DNA of 64,000 nucleotides, taken from assembly GCA_021464415.1 (NCBI GenBank), contig CM038467.1, forward strand, positions 9,317,411 through 9,381,410, in the 5' to 3' direction. This DNA is from Lonicera japonica (lineage: Eukaryota; Streptophyta; Magnoliopsida; Dipsacales; Caprifoliaceae). Positions within the stretch are counted from its first letter, which is position 1. Every line of letters starts with the position of its first letter. Both the position numbers and the translations under genes were made by a program. Shown piece by piece: positions 1 to 11,639 of this stretch. The notes below the pieces were generated by a model that saw only the letters and a list, made by a program, of their open reading frames with translations, did not search any database and had not been told where the DNA came from.

Positions 1-67
1 TCCAATGATTTATAAATAAAAGGAAACATAAATGAATAACAAAAATATAAGTATCTTACTTCTTTTG

Positions 68-205
68 GAGATGGATGATGATTTGGATGATGGTGGTAGC
101 AACAATGATGGAGGTGGTGGCGGCAATGGTGGTGGTGATGATGATGAAAAGGAAGAAGAAGAGGTGACAATGGTGGTGGTGGTGGTGATGATGATGAAGA
201 AGAAG
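68..205. repeat. GAT/GGT-rich trinucleotide tract
   Basis: Imperfect GAT, GGT and GAA triplets dominate this stretch. It gives an open frame coding only Asp, Gly, Glu, Val and Met runs. There is no domain, splice context or codon variety, so this is simple-sequence DNA and not a gene. Confidence 0.75.
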
Positions 206-235
206 TTTAAGGGAGTGTTTCATGTTAATCATTAA

Positions 236-2328
236 TTAAAAATAAAAAAAAATAGTGTTTGTCAAGAGAATAATAAACATTTTTTTAAGGGAATGTTACA
301 AAATAAGTTGGAGTGTGTCAATAGCAACACCCTATAGTTATATTATGTTTCATTTAAAGGAATCTACTAATGGTAGGATACAAAATAAAAATAAAACAAA
401 ATATTAAGTGCAAATTCAAAACAACACTCAAAATGTAGGGTGCAAAGGGAAAATATCCATGAAAATTTTGCACCACATACAACAAGGCCAATGGTCCTAT
501 CATATCACCAATGGAATATTACAAATATATTTCATGTGGGTTCCAATTGAATCACCACCACTTGATCCCAACCAAATGGTTTAAATAGAAATGCACCCCA
601 AAATAACTCTCTCTCTCTCTCTCTGCCTTAGTCTCCTAATTTATTAATGTGTTCCCCTCTAGGATTGAAGTTTGTGCTGCAATGGACCATTTGCTTCTCT
701 GTCACAGGCTGTTTACATTTGAATGATTGGGGCATATCATACACTCTAGAATCTTGATATTTTTATCTTTCTCTCTCATTAAACATTCTCTTTGTAACCC
801 AATGCAATTGATGGTATGTACAAGGTCCTTTATCTTCGTAGCGTCACCATCAACTACTATGGCCTATCGCTAATACACTAACCCTTGGATTTAGTTTTTA
901 AATTTATTTAAGACTGATTGGAGTTTTGATTTCTTCCTAAAATTTATACTAGAAGTTGAATCCTAAGTCAATTAAATTCATTTTTTTTATGTGAAATAAC
1001 TATTTTGAATTTCAGAAACGAATAAAAACTCGAAACAATCACTTTTCTTTAAAAGTAGTGAAAATTCCATCTGATACTAACATAAAAAATGGTACGAGAA
1101 ACAATACATTTGTGTAAAAAGTTAGAAAATAAGTTAAAGCATATAATGGAATTAGCTCTTACTTTTTAACTTTTGATATGATTTTTTTTTTCCTTTAGGG
1201 ACAAGGAAGAAAACCTTTTCACAAAAGATAAAGAAGAATAAAAACACATACTCATAAGAATAAATACATGATGAAAAGAATCTTCCCATATGTCTTAACT
1301 AATTTTTTAATTTCCCACAAAAAATAGTTTTCTTGGCTGTTTTATTTTTTAATTATTTTTTATGTTGCTATAAAACGGAGCCAAAATAATTAAAATGTAT
1401 TGTCTTACATACGATGAATTTTTCTACCGTGACTTGCCGACTACGAGTCAACTATTTCTTCGTCTCAAGTGTGAAGGCGACTAAATGAGCTGGGCCTGAG
1501 AACATTCAAGTTGTTGAATTTGTTGAACGCATTACACAATGAAAGAAAATGCTGTCAGTAGCTGTATAACGAACTCAAATCTTTTACTTCTTATTTATTT
1601 TTGTCTAAATGATTAACGAGTTAAGCAACAAATGTTGAAAACAAAGGAGATTTTCACAAAATCTTGCAAAAGAAAACATTTTGCCTGAATTTCACCAAGA
1701 GATAAAGAACGTAAAGTAAAATTTATCCTAGTTAAATATGGTCTATGTATGAATATGTCCTATTTCTCTATTTGTAAGAGATAAGAGACATTATTTGAGC
1801 ATGTATTCCACATGAGATTAAATGAAGCGAAAGTCTAAAAAGTCTCTTATTTTTCCTTCATTTTTTTAGCAAGCCCACACTACTACATTGGAGGGGAGTA
1901 CATGTTGCACTTGCGCAAGATTCCATCTGGGATCTTCAGGTTTGAGTTGGGTATTGCCAAGTTTTTCAATCAACGAACATTTTTCACATCAATCAATGGA
2001 ATCTTGTCATAACATATAACAAATAAAACTTCAATTCCATCTACAAGGACATCATAACAACCAAAAATATGTTCAAATGGGGTCTAATAACTAATTAAAC
2101 AAGTGGAAGTACTTTCCTATACCATAATAAGAAAAGGAAAAACACATACAAACTATCTTCATCAACGAACTCCACTACCATACCCGAAGGTATCTTCCAC
2201 TCACAGGATCAAGTTACATAATGGTTCACAATCAAATGCTAGGGTTCCAAAGGGCAAACAAAGCCAACTTCGCCCCATTCCAAAGGTTAATTCGACAAAT
2301 TGAGGGGATTGGTGGCTTGGTGCCCATA
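236..2328. other. intergenic, with the 3' flank of the RING gene
   Basis: AT-rich sequence with no supportable gene on either strand. A CT microsatellite lies near 608-623. The last few hundred bases up to 2328 lie downstream of the RING-finger stop codon (- strand) and probably include its 3'UTR. No transposon ends were recognised. Confidence 0.5.
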
Positions 2329-3123
2329 CTACAAACTTATGATTTCCCTAACCAGCCAGTCCAGACTAGGGTATGCAAAGTACAAAACAAGAAAAGATGG
2401 GACGGCAAACAAAATAGTGATAAGAATGTACAAGGCCAAGATGGCTGCACTAGCCGGTATTGCATACAAAACAATAAGAAGAAATATGAAAACCAACGGG
2501 AATTTAGCTGTTAAGTGAACAAAGAAAATGAGGGACTTACGAAGAGATAAGTGGAGTCTTTCAGCATTGAGATAGTTAGCAACATGGCGATTTTCATCAC
2601 CATGAGATTCCATCTGCCTTGAAGAACGCACACGTACGTTGTTAATCTGATTAACTGCCGCATTTCTAGTAGACGAGCAAACGGGTTGATGATGATCCCC
2701 ACAGATAGAAGAATGTGACAGAATTCTATCACCGTTCATGCTCTCAACCATCCAGAGGAGAAAGAAGTTTTTACGGGGGAAAGTGAGATTCCCTTTGTAG
2801 ACTAGCCTGAAGGATAAAAGGTTGCACCATGGGCAAGAGATAAAGAATGGGAGCTGAATTGGGAGAGTGGGGAGTTTAACGACAGCCCACTGTAACCCTA
2901 GGACACAGTTCTTGCAGAGGGTGTGGCCACACCATAAAACGTAGGGCACGTTCTCTACAATGTTGAAAGATTCCCAGCAGATTGGGCATTCAAGCCCTTC
3001 CTCTCGGCTGTTGTTCAAGGAAATATCATCATCCGAGCACTCTGAAGGAACTTGGCTTGGCTTTGGACAGTCTTTCTTGGTTCTGCCTGTTGCGGAGATG
3101 GAGTTTGAAGAAAAACCCCACAT
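2329..3123 (-). CDS. RING-finger protein with two C-terminal membrane segments (putative E3 ubiquitin ligase)
   Basis: Single coding exon of 264 aa. The start is the ATG at 3123 (protein begins MWGFSSN); the open frame upstream of it has no ATG. A C3HC4 RING spans about residues 46-101: C46-P-I-C49, then C-G-H, C-K-N-C and C98-P-W-C101. Next comes a polar, Asn/Arg/Ser-rich linker, then two hydrophobic helices at about residues 208-228 and 229-250 and a short YPSLDWLVREI tail. This layout matches a conserved plant family of uncharacterised RING/U-box proteins whose RING and C-terminal membrane anchor are nearly invariant. Family knowledge suggests E2-dependent ubiquitination at an internal membrane; substrates are unknown. 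The gene stands alone. The RING cysteines and histidine are all present and there are no internal stops, so it should be functional. Confidence 0.92.
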   Translation of the reverse strand: MWGFSSNSISATGRTKKDCPKPSQVPSECSDDDISLNNSREEGLECPICWESFNIVENVPYVLWCGHTLCKNCVLGLQWAVVKLPTLPIQLPFFISCPWCNLLSFRLVYKGNLTFPRKNFFLLWMVESMNGDRILSHSSICGDHHQPVCSSTRNAAVNQINNVRVRSSRQMESHGDENRHVANYLNAERLHLSLRKSLIFFVHLTAKFPLVFIFLLIVLYAIPASAAILALYILITILFAVPSFLVLYFAYPSLDWLVREIISL

Positions 3124-4830
3124 ATTGATTATGCAAGGAATTAGCTTAACAGAGGAAGTACATGATTTGAGAAAAGTCAGATGCAATAGTCAACAGCATC
3201 CACTTACTGGATTCAGACCTGTAATGACATAAAATCAATAATGAAATGAATTATGCCTCTTAACCTTTAACCAAGGCCCAAATATATTGTAAACTTTAGC
3301 TGAAGACGCAGGCCTTAATTGACAATGGCAACTTCATGGGTTTGGATAATTAACAATGTATCTCAAAAGCCAATATGTGTAATATATACAAGTAACCCAA
3401 GAATTTGAAAAAGAAAGAACCATGAGATACTAGAAAGGCCTCTTCAGACCTCGAAACCAACATGAGTTAGCAAGAATGGTCTTATTCAAGTTCTAGACAT
3501 CTGCACAATTAAAAACTCTTCCCACACCAAATGCACCAATAAAGACATAAAATGTGCAGCATGCAAAGGACATTTACCCTTACCACTACTATAGAAGGAT
3601 TAAGGACCAAAGTAGCAAATCTTTCACCAAAGCTGTCATCATCCAATCAAAAACTAAAAAGGACGCAATGCAAATACCATAGTGTTACTAAACAATGCAA
3701 AAAGAGGTTACCTATGCTTTCTCCATTCCCTTTGCGCATGATAAATTTCCCCCCCTCAAAGCATAACCTGTCAAAATGGCTACCCTGAGCTCCTCCTAAG
3801 CAAAAAATGCAGCCTCAAATGAGCTATCCACCCATCCAACCCCTAATCTTGAAGAAATAGATGCCACTGACATGCTTTAGTACCTACCGATGATACACAA
3901 ATTGTGAGGACTCCATAGAGCTCCTCTTCATCACACCATCTGGTGTCAAACCAAAATTGAGCACTCACGTCATCTCTTACCCAAACTTTAATTTGACTCT
4001 TCAAAACCTCCCAACCACTTCTAATGCCTTCACATTGGCTCGAATAATAAGACATAGATCTCCTTTGAGGTCCGACTCCCTCACCCTTTCACCATCAAAC
4101 TTAATGGAGGACTATATAACTAGATTAATGAACCTAGCACCTCAAATTCAAACCAATAAGAAGAGCTCAATGATATCAAATTGTGCATTTTAAGCTGAAG
4201 CAACCCAGTTCTAGACACGATTTCTCCTATAACACTCTTTGTAGCAAATTCCGAAGTTCTAAAATATTTTTGTCTAAATACAAAAGGAATCCAATTGTAG
4301 ACAATTTGAATCTTCGAGGTGAATGGTTGAGAATGACCCCATAAAAATATCAAATATATATAAAATATGATAACTTATATTACCCGAACATTCCTAAATA
4401 TCAAAGTTTTAAACAACTTGTGCGCCTTCAGTTTAAGCAATTTCACTATCAAATAATACCATCGATTCAAGTGGAATTTACCCACGTATATTTCACTACA
4501 AACGCAATAATTCAATCTAGCATTAAAAAAAAAAAAAAAAAAAACCCAATACATGAACACTCAAAACCAATAATAAAGAGTTAACACGAAGAATCACATC
4601 AAATCTAAATATCTATCAGCATAAAATCCCCAAACCTTTTAACGTAAATGATCTTAACGAAAACAAATCAATAGCACAAAGGAAAACCTATTTCATCCAA
4701 ATCAGAGCAGAGAAACAGGCTTTCAAATATGAAGATCTTACCTTATCTTATCGATCAGCTCTCAGAATCTCGTAGGGTGCAAGTTGATCATCGACAGATT
4801 AGGGCACAGATGTTTGAACCACGAAACTGA
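3124..4830 (-). other. 5'UTR exons and long leader intron of the RING gene
   Basis: Reading the - strand, a GATAAG|GTAAGAT donor lies at 4741/4740 and an acceptor ATTACAG lies just before 3218. This gives a leader intron of about 1.5 kb (3219-4741) between a non-coding first exon (about 4742-4830) and the coding exon. The transcript start is inferred from the donor position only. The intron contains no gene; a 20-base A run near 4527-4546 is the only notable feature. Confidence 0.6.
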
Positions 4831-4917
4831 CCAGCTCAACGGACTTAGGCCCAAAGTGCATGTAATAGTGGCCCAAAATTAAACCACTTCAACTCAACCA
4901 CGTTACTATTGCTCAAA

Positions 4918-4940
4918 ATATATATATATATATATATATT
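4918..4940. repeat. AT microsatellite
   Basis: Uninterrupted TA dinucleotides just upstream of the RING gene leader. Confidence 0.85.
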
Positions 4941-5356
4941 ATCAAATTCATCATTAAAATTTATTTAGTGAAAGAATAATCATGTAATCAATATATTACT
5001 GTTTTGTGTGAGATAAAATATTCATGTAGAAATATCCGATTTCATTATTTATACACGCATAATAAAAACCAATATTTAAAAAAAAAAAAAAAACCACAAT
5101 TGTATTATGAAAATGGGTGATAAAATTTTACTTATAATTGACGACACTTGTTCAGAAGGTTTTAAACTTTTTAATTATTTGTTATGAACAAATTTTTCTC
5201 ACTTGTCAAGTCCTTAAAAGTAAACATCAATTTAATTGCTAGTATTATATATATATATGTACACTGATATGTGAATTTTAAAGGATTTTATTTCACTTCA
5301 AATTTAAATCAAGCTACTTAACTCATGAATGAGAGAATCAATTATGGATGCACTTA

Positions 5357-5581
5357 GGGTTCGTTCGGTTACGGTGATAATTGATAGTTAAGTATTTTTT
5401 ATTTTATTTTTTTGAATTCAATGAGATTTGGAATTAGAAACTCTACTCTCCATATATAATTCAATTCTTTAGAATTTATGGTTTTGGAATTCAAAAACCA
5501 TGACCTTTTAAACAACGGAATTCCAAAATCATATTCTAATTTCAATTTAGTGGCATAAAATTGGGATTGCCAAACACACCA
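5357..5581. mobile_element. Tourist-like MITE, 225 bp
   Basis: The left end GGGTTCGTTCGG pairs imperfectly with the right end (reverse complement TGGTGTGTTTGG). The element is flanked by TTA on both sides (5354-5356 and 5582-5584). A TTA duplication and short AT-rich non-coding body fit non-autonomous PIF/Harbinger elements. The terminal repeats have decayed, so the exact ends could be off by a few bases. Confidence 0.6.
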
Positions 5582-5584
5582 TTA

Positions 5585-7271
5585 GAATTTGATTAGGGCA
5601 TAAGATGCTGGTAGGAAATCGAACAAGCGACCTCTCCCTAAACATCAATAATAATTAGTAGTTGAATTATAAGACAAGTGTCAAACCCTAATGTTCCTTA
5701 TTAAAATATTTTGGTGTTTAATAGAGTACTATCTAACTTTTAAGTTTGTGAAAAAAGATAAACAGGAAACTAGTGTAGTTAGAGCAACTTTGCAGTGGGC
5801 TTTATTTGAACCAACTAACAACAAAATGAGACCGGGCCTAATCAGCAATTCAACTACATTCACGGTCCCTGTAAAATAGAAAACAACAAAAAAGGGTACC
5901 ACTAATTTATTATAATTAGGTTTTGGTTGGATATCATTCTGTACTGAGTTAACCAACGTATATTGCATGTTAAGTTAAATTTTTTTTTTTTTTTTGTCAC
6001 TAAAGTAGTATGGTCGACAGAAGAACTGCGTGTCACCAGGCAGTTCTTCCTTTTCAGTTATTATCTTTATTAAACCATATATAATTTGCTCAACCAACGT
6101 TTTTTCTATTTCAGTACAAAGTCAATAAAGGAACCGTGGCGAGCATTCTTTGTCAATCCTTATGATTTGGTGGGACAATATATAGGAAGAACAAGTTATT
6201 AGTCTATTCAATTTAATTCATAAATCTAAAAAAAGAAGAAGAGCGCAATGAATTACTTATCGTATTGATCTTATTGATCGATCTGCTTAAATCTCACACG
6301 TAACATAACTTCTTTAGGCTAAATTGAACATGTCAATAACACTCATAATTATGAACTTAAACAATCCGTTTCATTATATTTTGATTAATTTTTTTCATCT
6401 TATTCATCGCATCCTTTGAATATTAATTCTCTGTTATTGTTTATATACAGAGGAATCCACATTATCCAGATTTCAAGCACAAAGATACCACGCGGGGATG
6501 CTTTATGGGTTGAAGGCAGGTAAAATCCACCATGGGTGAAATCTCAACTCTTGATATTGGACTCAAAAATGGAATCATTTCATGAACAAAATGCTAGCAC
6601 AAACGTTACAACCGGTGATGATTAAAATCTCGAAGTTGGTGTTTTTTTGTCCTAATTATTGAAGATCTTTAGTAACTAGTGGCTGGCATTATCAAGAATG
6701 GAATTAATACTGGCGTTTAAATAAGTATCCTTTTGTCACAAAAATGTGTTAACTTCCTTGTATGATTTGATGTTAAATAAGGATCTTTTAGTCACAATAA
6801 AAATAAAAAATAAATTAACAGTCAATGTTGGTCAACTTACAAAATGGTACCCAAAGTATAATTACTAGAAATTTTGGTACCCAAAGCTTAATTATAATAA
6901 ATTAGTGGTACCTCACCCATATTTTCATTTTCAATTTCAATTTAGAACTAAACGTTAAATTAAATGAAAATAGTCGACTATTATGAAACGATGCCTTGGT
7001 ATATTTTCTTGAAGGAAGCTCAATGTAGTGACATGTGCATTAGTTAGCAGCTGAGAATATGAGTTTCACGCTGCCACAATCATTTAAATTATTTTTCTTA
7101 ATTTCAACCTTGAACGCTTTAAAATTTTAATTTTCTGTGTATAAAACGTACTACAAACAAATGTCAAAGTTAATAGTTTACAAATGTGTCTCAAGGAAGG
7201 GAAAAAAATAATTAACCCAATCCAACACGAACCATTTTATACGTAATAAAGGAAAAAAGAATAAGTTTTTA
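5585..7271. other. intergenic, nothing recognised
   Basis: No gene or clear element on either strand. It contains short T runs and a small local repeat of the motif GGTACC(C)AAAG near 6845-6880. Confidence 0.5.
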
Positions 7272-7585
7272 GGCTCCCTTTGATAGTAATATAGAAAATG
7301 ATAAGAAAAATAACTAATTTAGGGTGAGAAGAGAAAAAATAAGTTGAGGGATATAATGTGGTGAAATGCTCTTCATATCATACTCATTTTTGTGAATATA
7401 TGTTCTCCATTATTTTTTGTGTTTTGTGGAGAATTTTTTTTTTTTACTACCACCAAGAATTTTTTTCATGGAAGAATGTAAAAAAGTAAGAGTTAATTTC
7501 ATCACATTTATCAATTTGTTTTCCAACTTCTCACAAAATTACATTATTTTTCTTATTATTTTTTATTTTGTTATCAAACATAAAC
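7272..7585. mobile_element. Tourist-like MITE, 314 bp, same family as the one at 53942
   Basis: The ends carry the shared core TTTGATA in inverted orientation (left GGCTCCCTTTGATAG, right GTTATCAAACATAAAC) and are flanked by TTA at 7269-7271 and 7586-7588. Internal arms such as the AAGTTG/CAACTTCTCAC stretches are mirrored. The 53942-54233 element has the same arms, which supports a real family. Confidence 0.75.
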
Positions 7586-7835
7586 TTATAATATAGGCTA
7601 TTATTTACCCATTATCTAAATTGGTTATTCATGCTAGCATTGTGAATTGCGATTTCAATACAAAATTAAAAAATCAAATTGAATAATGCTAAAATGCAAT
7701 TATGTTATGGAATGACCACCATTGTCTTAGAAATCTTGTAGTCTTAAAAGAACTTCCGTGCTCTACGTATTAGCAATTTTCAAGCCATAGTAATTGTGTC
7801 CATGAACCTATTCTATATATATATATATTATAAGG

Positions 7836-7985
7836 GGAAGAATCTTAAGAGGACTAATCTTTTGGTCTTTAAATGTGGACCAATCATTTTGAGAGGTAAA
7901 AAATGACGGGTTTATTTGATGAAACTTGGTGAAGATGATCTTCAGAATTAATAATCACCTCCAACAAGAATTATTTACATCGAAA
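7836..7985. mobile_element. partial copy of the 28581-29050 MITE
   Basis: The first ~150 bp of the 28.6-kb MITE is recognisable here, including GGTCTTTAAATGTGGACC and GATGAAACTTGGTGAAGATG. The copy stops where the Copia LTR begins. A short further match (GAAATTTGGTGGA then TGATCTACTA) reappears inside the LTR at about 8103-8126. The arrangement suggests the retroelement and MITE became rearranged at this junction. Confidence 0.65.
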
Positions 7986-8141
7986 AAACTTCAACCGAGA
8001 AGAGGGTCACAAAAAATCTCTCTTGGATATATATGTCAATCTCTATGGCTCTCTCTAAATATATGTTTAGTTACTCTTCTGATTTTTCTGATCCTCCTCC
8101 TTGAAATTTGGTGGAATGATCTACTATGGAATGGGCAGGGG

Positions 8142-8149
8142 TATTTATA
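8142..8149 (-). promoter_or_regulatory. TATA box in 3' LTR
   Basis: The - strand reads TATAAATA inside the LTR. The same box is present at the matching place in the 5' LTR (13225-13232) and points the same way as the element's coding remnants, as expected for the U3 promoter. Confidence 0.6.
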
Positions 8150-8189
8150 GCAAGCTTCCCACCAATTTCCATAAAAAAAATCATCCGTT

Positions 8190-8365
8190 TACTCCACCAA
8201 GCTAGTAAGGAGCTTCTAGATGAAGCTGGAAGCTTCCCCAATAAATGGTCCATCTTTAGATCCTTCTCCACCAAGCTAGTAGGGAGCTTCTAGATGAAGC
8301 TGGTCAAGCTTCCCCAATGCCATTCCTTCTCCACCAAGTTAGTAGGGAGCTTCTAGATGAAGCTG
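8190..8365. repeat. tandem ~65-70 bp repeat inside the LTR, three units
   Basis: Three near-copies of a unit containing CCACCAAGCTAGTAGGGAG followed by CTTCTAGATGAAGCTGG. The other LTR carries an equivalent three-unit array at about 13235-13430, so the array predates insertion of this copy. Confidence 0.8.
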
Positions 8366-8830
8366 GAGTTTAGTTTCTTTCAATTCTCTCCCTCCAGTTG
8401 CAACTTTTTAGCTGTAAGCATATGTGGCATGGCTGTTGGCAATGGAGCTGCCCATCCGTCAAAAACAAAAAAATAAAATAAAAATGTCTCAATGCAACTA
8501 ACATTTTCTTTATTGCTTGACTCTTGAGGAACCGCTTTTAATGTTAACATATCTGCTGGATTGTCCTTTGTGTGGATCTTCACAAGTCTCAGTAGCTGTC
8601 TGTCCATAACTTCCCGTATCCAATGATACCGAGTGTCGATTAATGTGCTTTGTACAATAGCATGGGGAATATATATACATTAAGGGTTGGACTTGCTCAA
8701 GTCCAGAGCACTCTGACAATGTGGCGTGTATATTTGACAATGTGGTGGTGGTCTTGTATTCCTTGACACAATGGAAGTTGATTCCCAGTGGTGGTGTTCT
8801 AGAAACTGGGTCTTTAGCCACAACATTTCT

Positions 8831-8844
8831 TTACCCCCCCTCAA
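8831..8844 (-). other. polypurine tract of the first Copia element
   Basis: The - strand reads GAGGGGGGGTAAAG immediately before the 3' LTR start (TGTTGTGGC). In the family this purine run primes plus-strand DNA synthesis. Confidence 0.65.
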
Positions 8845-8850
8845 ACTCAG

Positions 8851-9284
8851 TTATTGTGGCAATGTAGAGGTCAGCTTCTGAGTTGTAGGATAAAGCAAAT
8901 TCTGAAAGCACTGGGGGATGAACTTGGTGAATATGTCCGCGGGTTGACTATAGCCATGAGATCGGGATGAGACAACTCCCCCTGCATAAGTGTTGCTAAA
9001 CAATGCTGGCGAATCCCGATGTAGATTTTCTACCATCAAGATCTCCAATATGCTTCGTCCGTTCATAAAAATATCTGTGAGCATATGTATAGCACTTTGA
9101 TTATCACATCTAAGACAGTGGAAGTGTTGAGAAATGCACCTGTCCGAGAGGAGCCCATAGCGGACAAACACATTTTTGATGTGTCACCCTTGAGGTACCT
9201 AAGAATCTGCTTCTGTACTTGACTGCGAGAAACTCCCAAGGTTTGTTCTTTCTCGCCAAGATTGGAAAGGAATCTGCTCACCAC
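8851..9284 (-). pseudogene. Copia RNase H remnant
   Basis: Two frames together show RNase H region motifs: an ILRYLKGD block, the conserved RCDNQSAIHM block and a QPADIFTKF block near the C terminus. A frameshift separates them, so no complete domain can be made. It is the last coding segment before the polypurine tract. Confidence 0.75.
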
Positions 9285-9639
9285 TCCTACTGCGTGGGTC
9301 AGATATCAGAATGGCCTGGTACTCAGGGAGGACGTAAGGAAAACTAGCCGTGATACATTAAGCTTCCTTTGACCGCTGAGAATACGAAGAACAACAGTAT
9401 AATGAGTGGACTTTTGACAGACATAAACTCCTCTATCTCTTTCTTGGATGATGAGCATGATCTTCTACTCAGCTTGAAATCTGATTTGGTCCAATGGAAT
9501 GCTAGCTGCAGTTTGGCTTTGTCCATGTTGAACCTTTCAAGCACTCGTTAAGAATATCAAAGCATACTTGGCTCCTGGGAGAGATAGCCATAACTTTTGA
9601 TTCTTCCTATCTCGAATCAGATATATGCATCAAGTCCCA

Positions 9640-10232
9640 AAAAATATCTGTTGAGCTGGTCCCAAGTCTTTCATATCAAAGTGCCGACTTGGAGAGATTG
9701 TCCTTGAGTTCAGAAATACCACTGGCTTATTTTCGTTGCATCATTTTCGTCCAACGATCAACATGTCGTCTACATATAGAACCAGCAGTGTAACAAAACT
9801 TCCATAGTCTCGAAATTTATTCGGATGTAAAGCCATAGTCATAAGCACTGATTTGTGTTGAAGTTCTCTTATAATCTTGACTCCTCATGAATGAGTCAAA
9901 CTTCTTGTAAACCACTGCATGGGTGCTTGCTTGAGACCGTATAAGGCACTCTTCTTCAGCTTGCAAACTTGAGAGGAGGAGTTCTCTTTCCCTGAAACCT
10001 CAAAACCTTCTGCCTGGAGGAGGTTTCATGTAGATTTCTTCATGTAAAAGTCACCATAAAGAAATGTTATTTTTACATCCATCTGCTCAAGCTCTAGAGG
10101 TCCATGTTTCGAATAGCTACCAATCCACGAGAATGATACGGACAAAGTTGAATCCATCTTCACAACAGGTGAAAAGTATCTCGTCAAAGTCAATTCCTTT
10201 CTTCTGATTAGAAATCCTTTGATCACCAACAA
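9640..10232 (-). pseudogene. Copia reverse transcriptase remnant
   Basis: The frame at 10026-10232 shows YFSPVVKMDS and QMDVKITFLYGD, which correspond to the conserved Copia blocks TFSPVVK and QMDVKTAFLNGD. Further downstream (down to about 9640) the expected fragments appear in other frames, broken by stops. The asparagine or aspartate after FL and later catalytic blocks are not recoverable as one frame. Confidence 0.75.
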
Positions 10233-10899
10233 GTCGGGCTTTGTGCTTCACCACCTTTCGATCGCTGTCATCCTTTGATTGAGCTTAATTTTGAACACCC
10301 ATTTACATTCTTTAATGCCTTCTTTCCTTTTGGAGGAGGGTGACTCAATTCCAACTCGTATGTGTGAGCTTTTTCTTCAAAGGCCTAATCCATCTTATCT
10401 TCCATTGCCTCCTTCCATTTACTGGGTTGTCTTGATGATATATAGCTTCTTTATAAGTAGAAATTTTTTGGCTCCCCATCTTCCGTAAGTAGAATATACT
10501 CTGAATAACTGGATATCACAAAGATGGTTGACGGAATCCTTACACGTTCAGATCTTCGAACCCGTGTGGACTTTGAATTTCAGGAGGATTGTCTGGCCGG
10601 ATCGTTGGACCATCTAACTCTTGTCATGAGGATGGTCCTGCAACTTCTGGTGGCCCAGAGATAGGTTGGATGAATGAGAGTCTCCCCTGCTCATTGGGGA
10701 TGTCCTCTTCTTCTTCAGCTGGGGATGAATTGGATTCAAGGTTCTTCTGGGAAGTATTTCAGCGAGAATGGGAATCTTACACCTCATGGGATAGAGTCAG
10801 AAGGTGTCTGTCACTGGTTGTGGAACATGTGTTAAGGGGTAGAGATCGCCAGGACCAAAAAGGGATATCCTGGGCAGGATGGAGACTTTGAAATTGAAA

Positions 10900-11394
10900 A
10901 TGTAGACACATTTTGTGGGCTCTTCCCAATGTCTTTAATCATCTGGTTTTCATGGAACACTACACCCCGGCTCCTAATAACCTTCTTCGCCTTTGGATCC
11001 CACACCTATAGCCTGTATCCAAATTCTTCATCTCCATAGCCAATGAAGATGCATGGAGTAGTCCTCGCATCGAGCTTCTGCCTGAGCTCCTTGGATACAT
11101 GTTCATAGGTTGAAGGCTAAACATCTAAGCAGGCACTTTCAAATTTGTAAAGATAAGTTAGGGATTCTTACCTGACCATACTTTCTCCGGGATCTCAAAA
11201 TTCAACGGCACTGATGGGGATCTATTGATCAGGTAGCAGGCAGCACGAACAGCTTTTCCCCATAATGGCTTTGGCAATTTAGCCATGCTCATCATACTTC
11301 GGACCTTATCCATGATAGTCCTATTCATCCTTTCGGCTACACCATTGTGTTGTGGGGTGCGAGGAACCGTTTTCTGATGGCGAAAGGGTGCCAT
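10900..11394 (-). pseudogene. Copia integrase remnant
   Basis: The 11158-11394 frame contains the hallmark TPQHNGVAERMNRTI block with the core glutamate, then WGKAVRAACYLINRSPS. Down to about 10900 other frames continue the family's post-integrase section (IFIGYGDE-like, GYRLWDPKAKKV) with stops. The N-terminal zinc-binding part is missing. Confidence 0.8.
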
Positions 11395-11439
11395 GTCTCC
11401 TGCGTAAAAAATAAAAATTAGATTCTTTGAACTTCACTC

Positions 11440-11630
11440 GCATGCTCGGCAACTGACTTCCCACTCCGTAACTTTAGATTGGTCGACTAATCGTCTCAAA
11501 ATTAGTAAATAGCTTGAGATATTCTGAACTGTCTTGGATTGATACATATCCTTCAACTTCTTCCTGAGTGTGTATGCATCAGTTTCCCCATCAGAAACAT
11601 GATGGAAGACACTGTGATCGATCTTTTATT
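11440..11630 (-). pseudogene. Copia gag fragment
   Basis: The - strand encodes a fragment like LRKKLKDMYQSKTVQN followed by a relic of the coiled gag region. It lies directly before the integrase, with protease and most of gag-pol missing between them. The sequence looks different in type from the gag piece at 12482-12852, so the internal region may be a composite. Confidence 0.5.
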
Positions 11631-11639
11631 AAAAGACAA

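Larger units (their letters stand above)
7986..8825 (-). repeat. 3' LTR of the first Copia element (truncated at its U5 end)
   Basis: It shares long stretches with 12911-13885, including the blocks around ACTCTTCTGATTTTTCTGAT, the CTTCTAGATGAAGCTGG repeats and GTGTATATTTGACAATG. The roughly 200 bp adjoining the primer site in the 5' LTR are missing here, where MITE sequence begins instead. Confidence 0.75.

Noticed and set aside
32..235. 67-codon open frame at the left edge
   Set aside because: Pure triplet repeat translation with Asp/Gly/Val/Met runs; no domain or gene context.
660..900. GC-richer stretch that could be a microRNA precursor
   Set aside because: No known miRNA sequence recognised and no convincing fold-back arm seen by eye.
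10279..10891. + strand open frames inside the first Copia element
   Set aside because: Antisense to the pol remnants; no independent domain.
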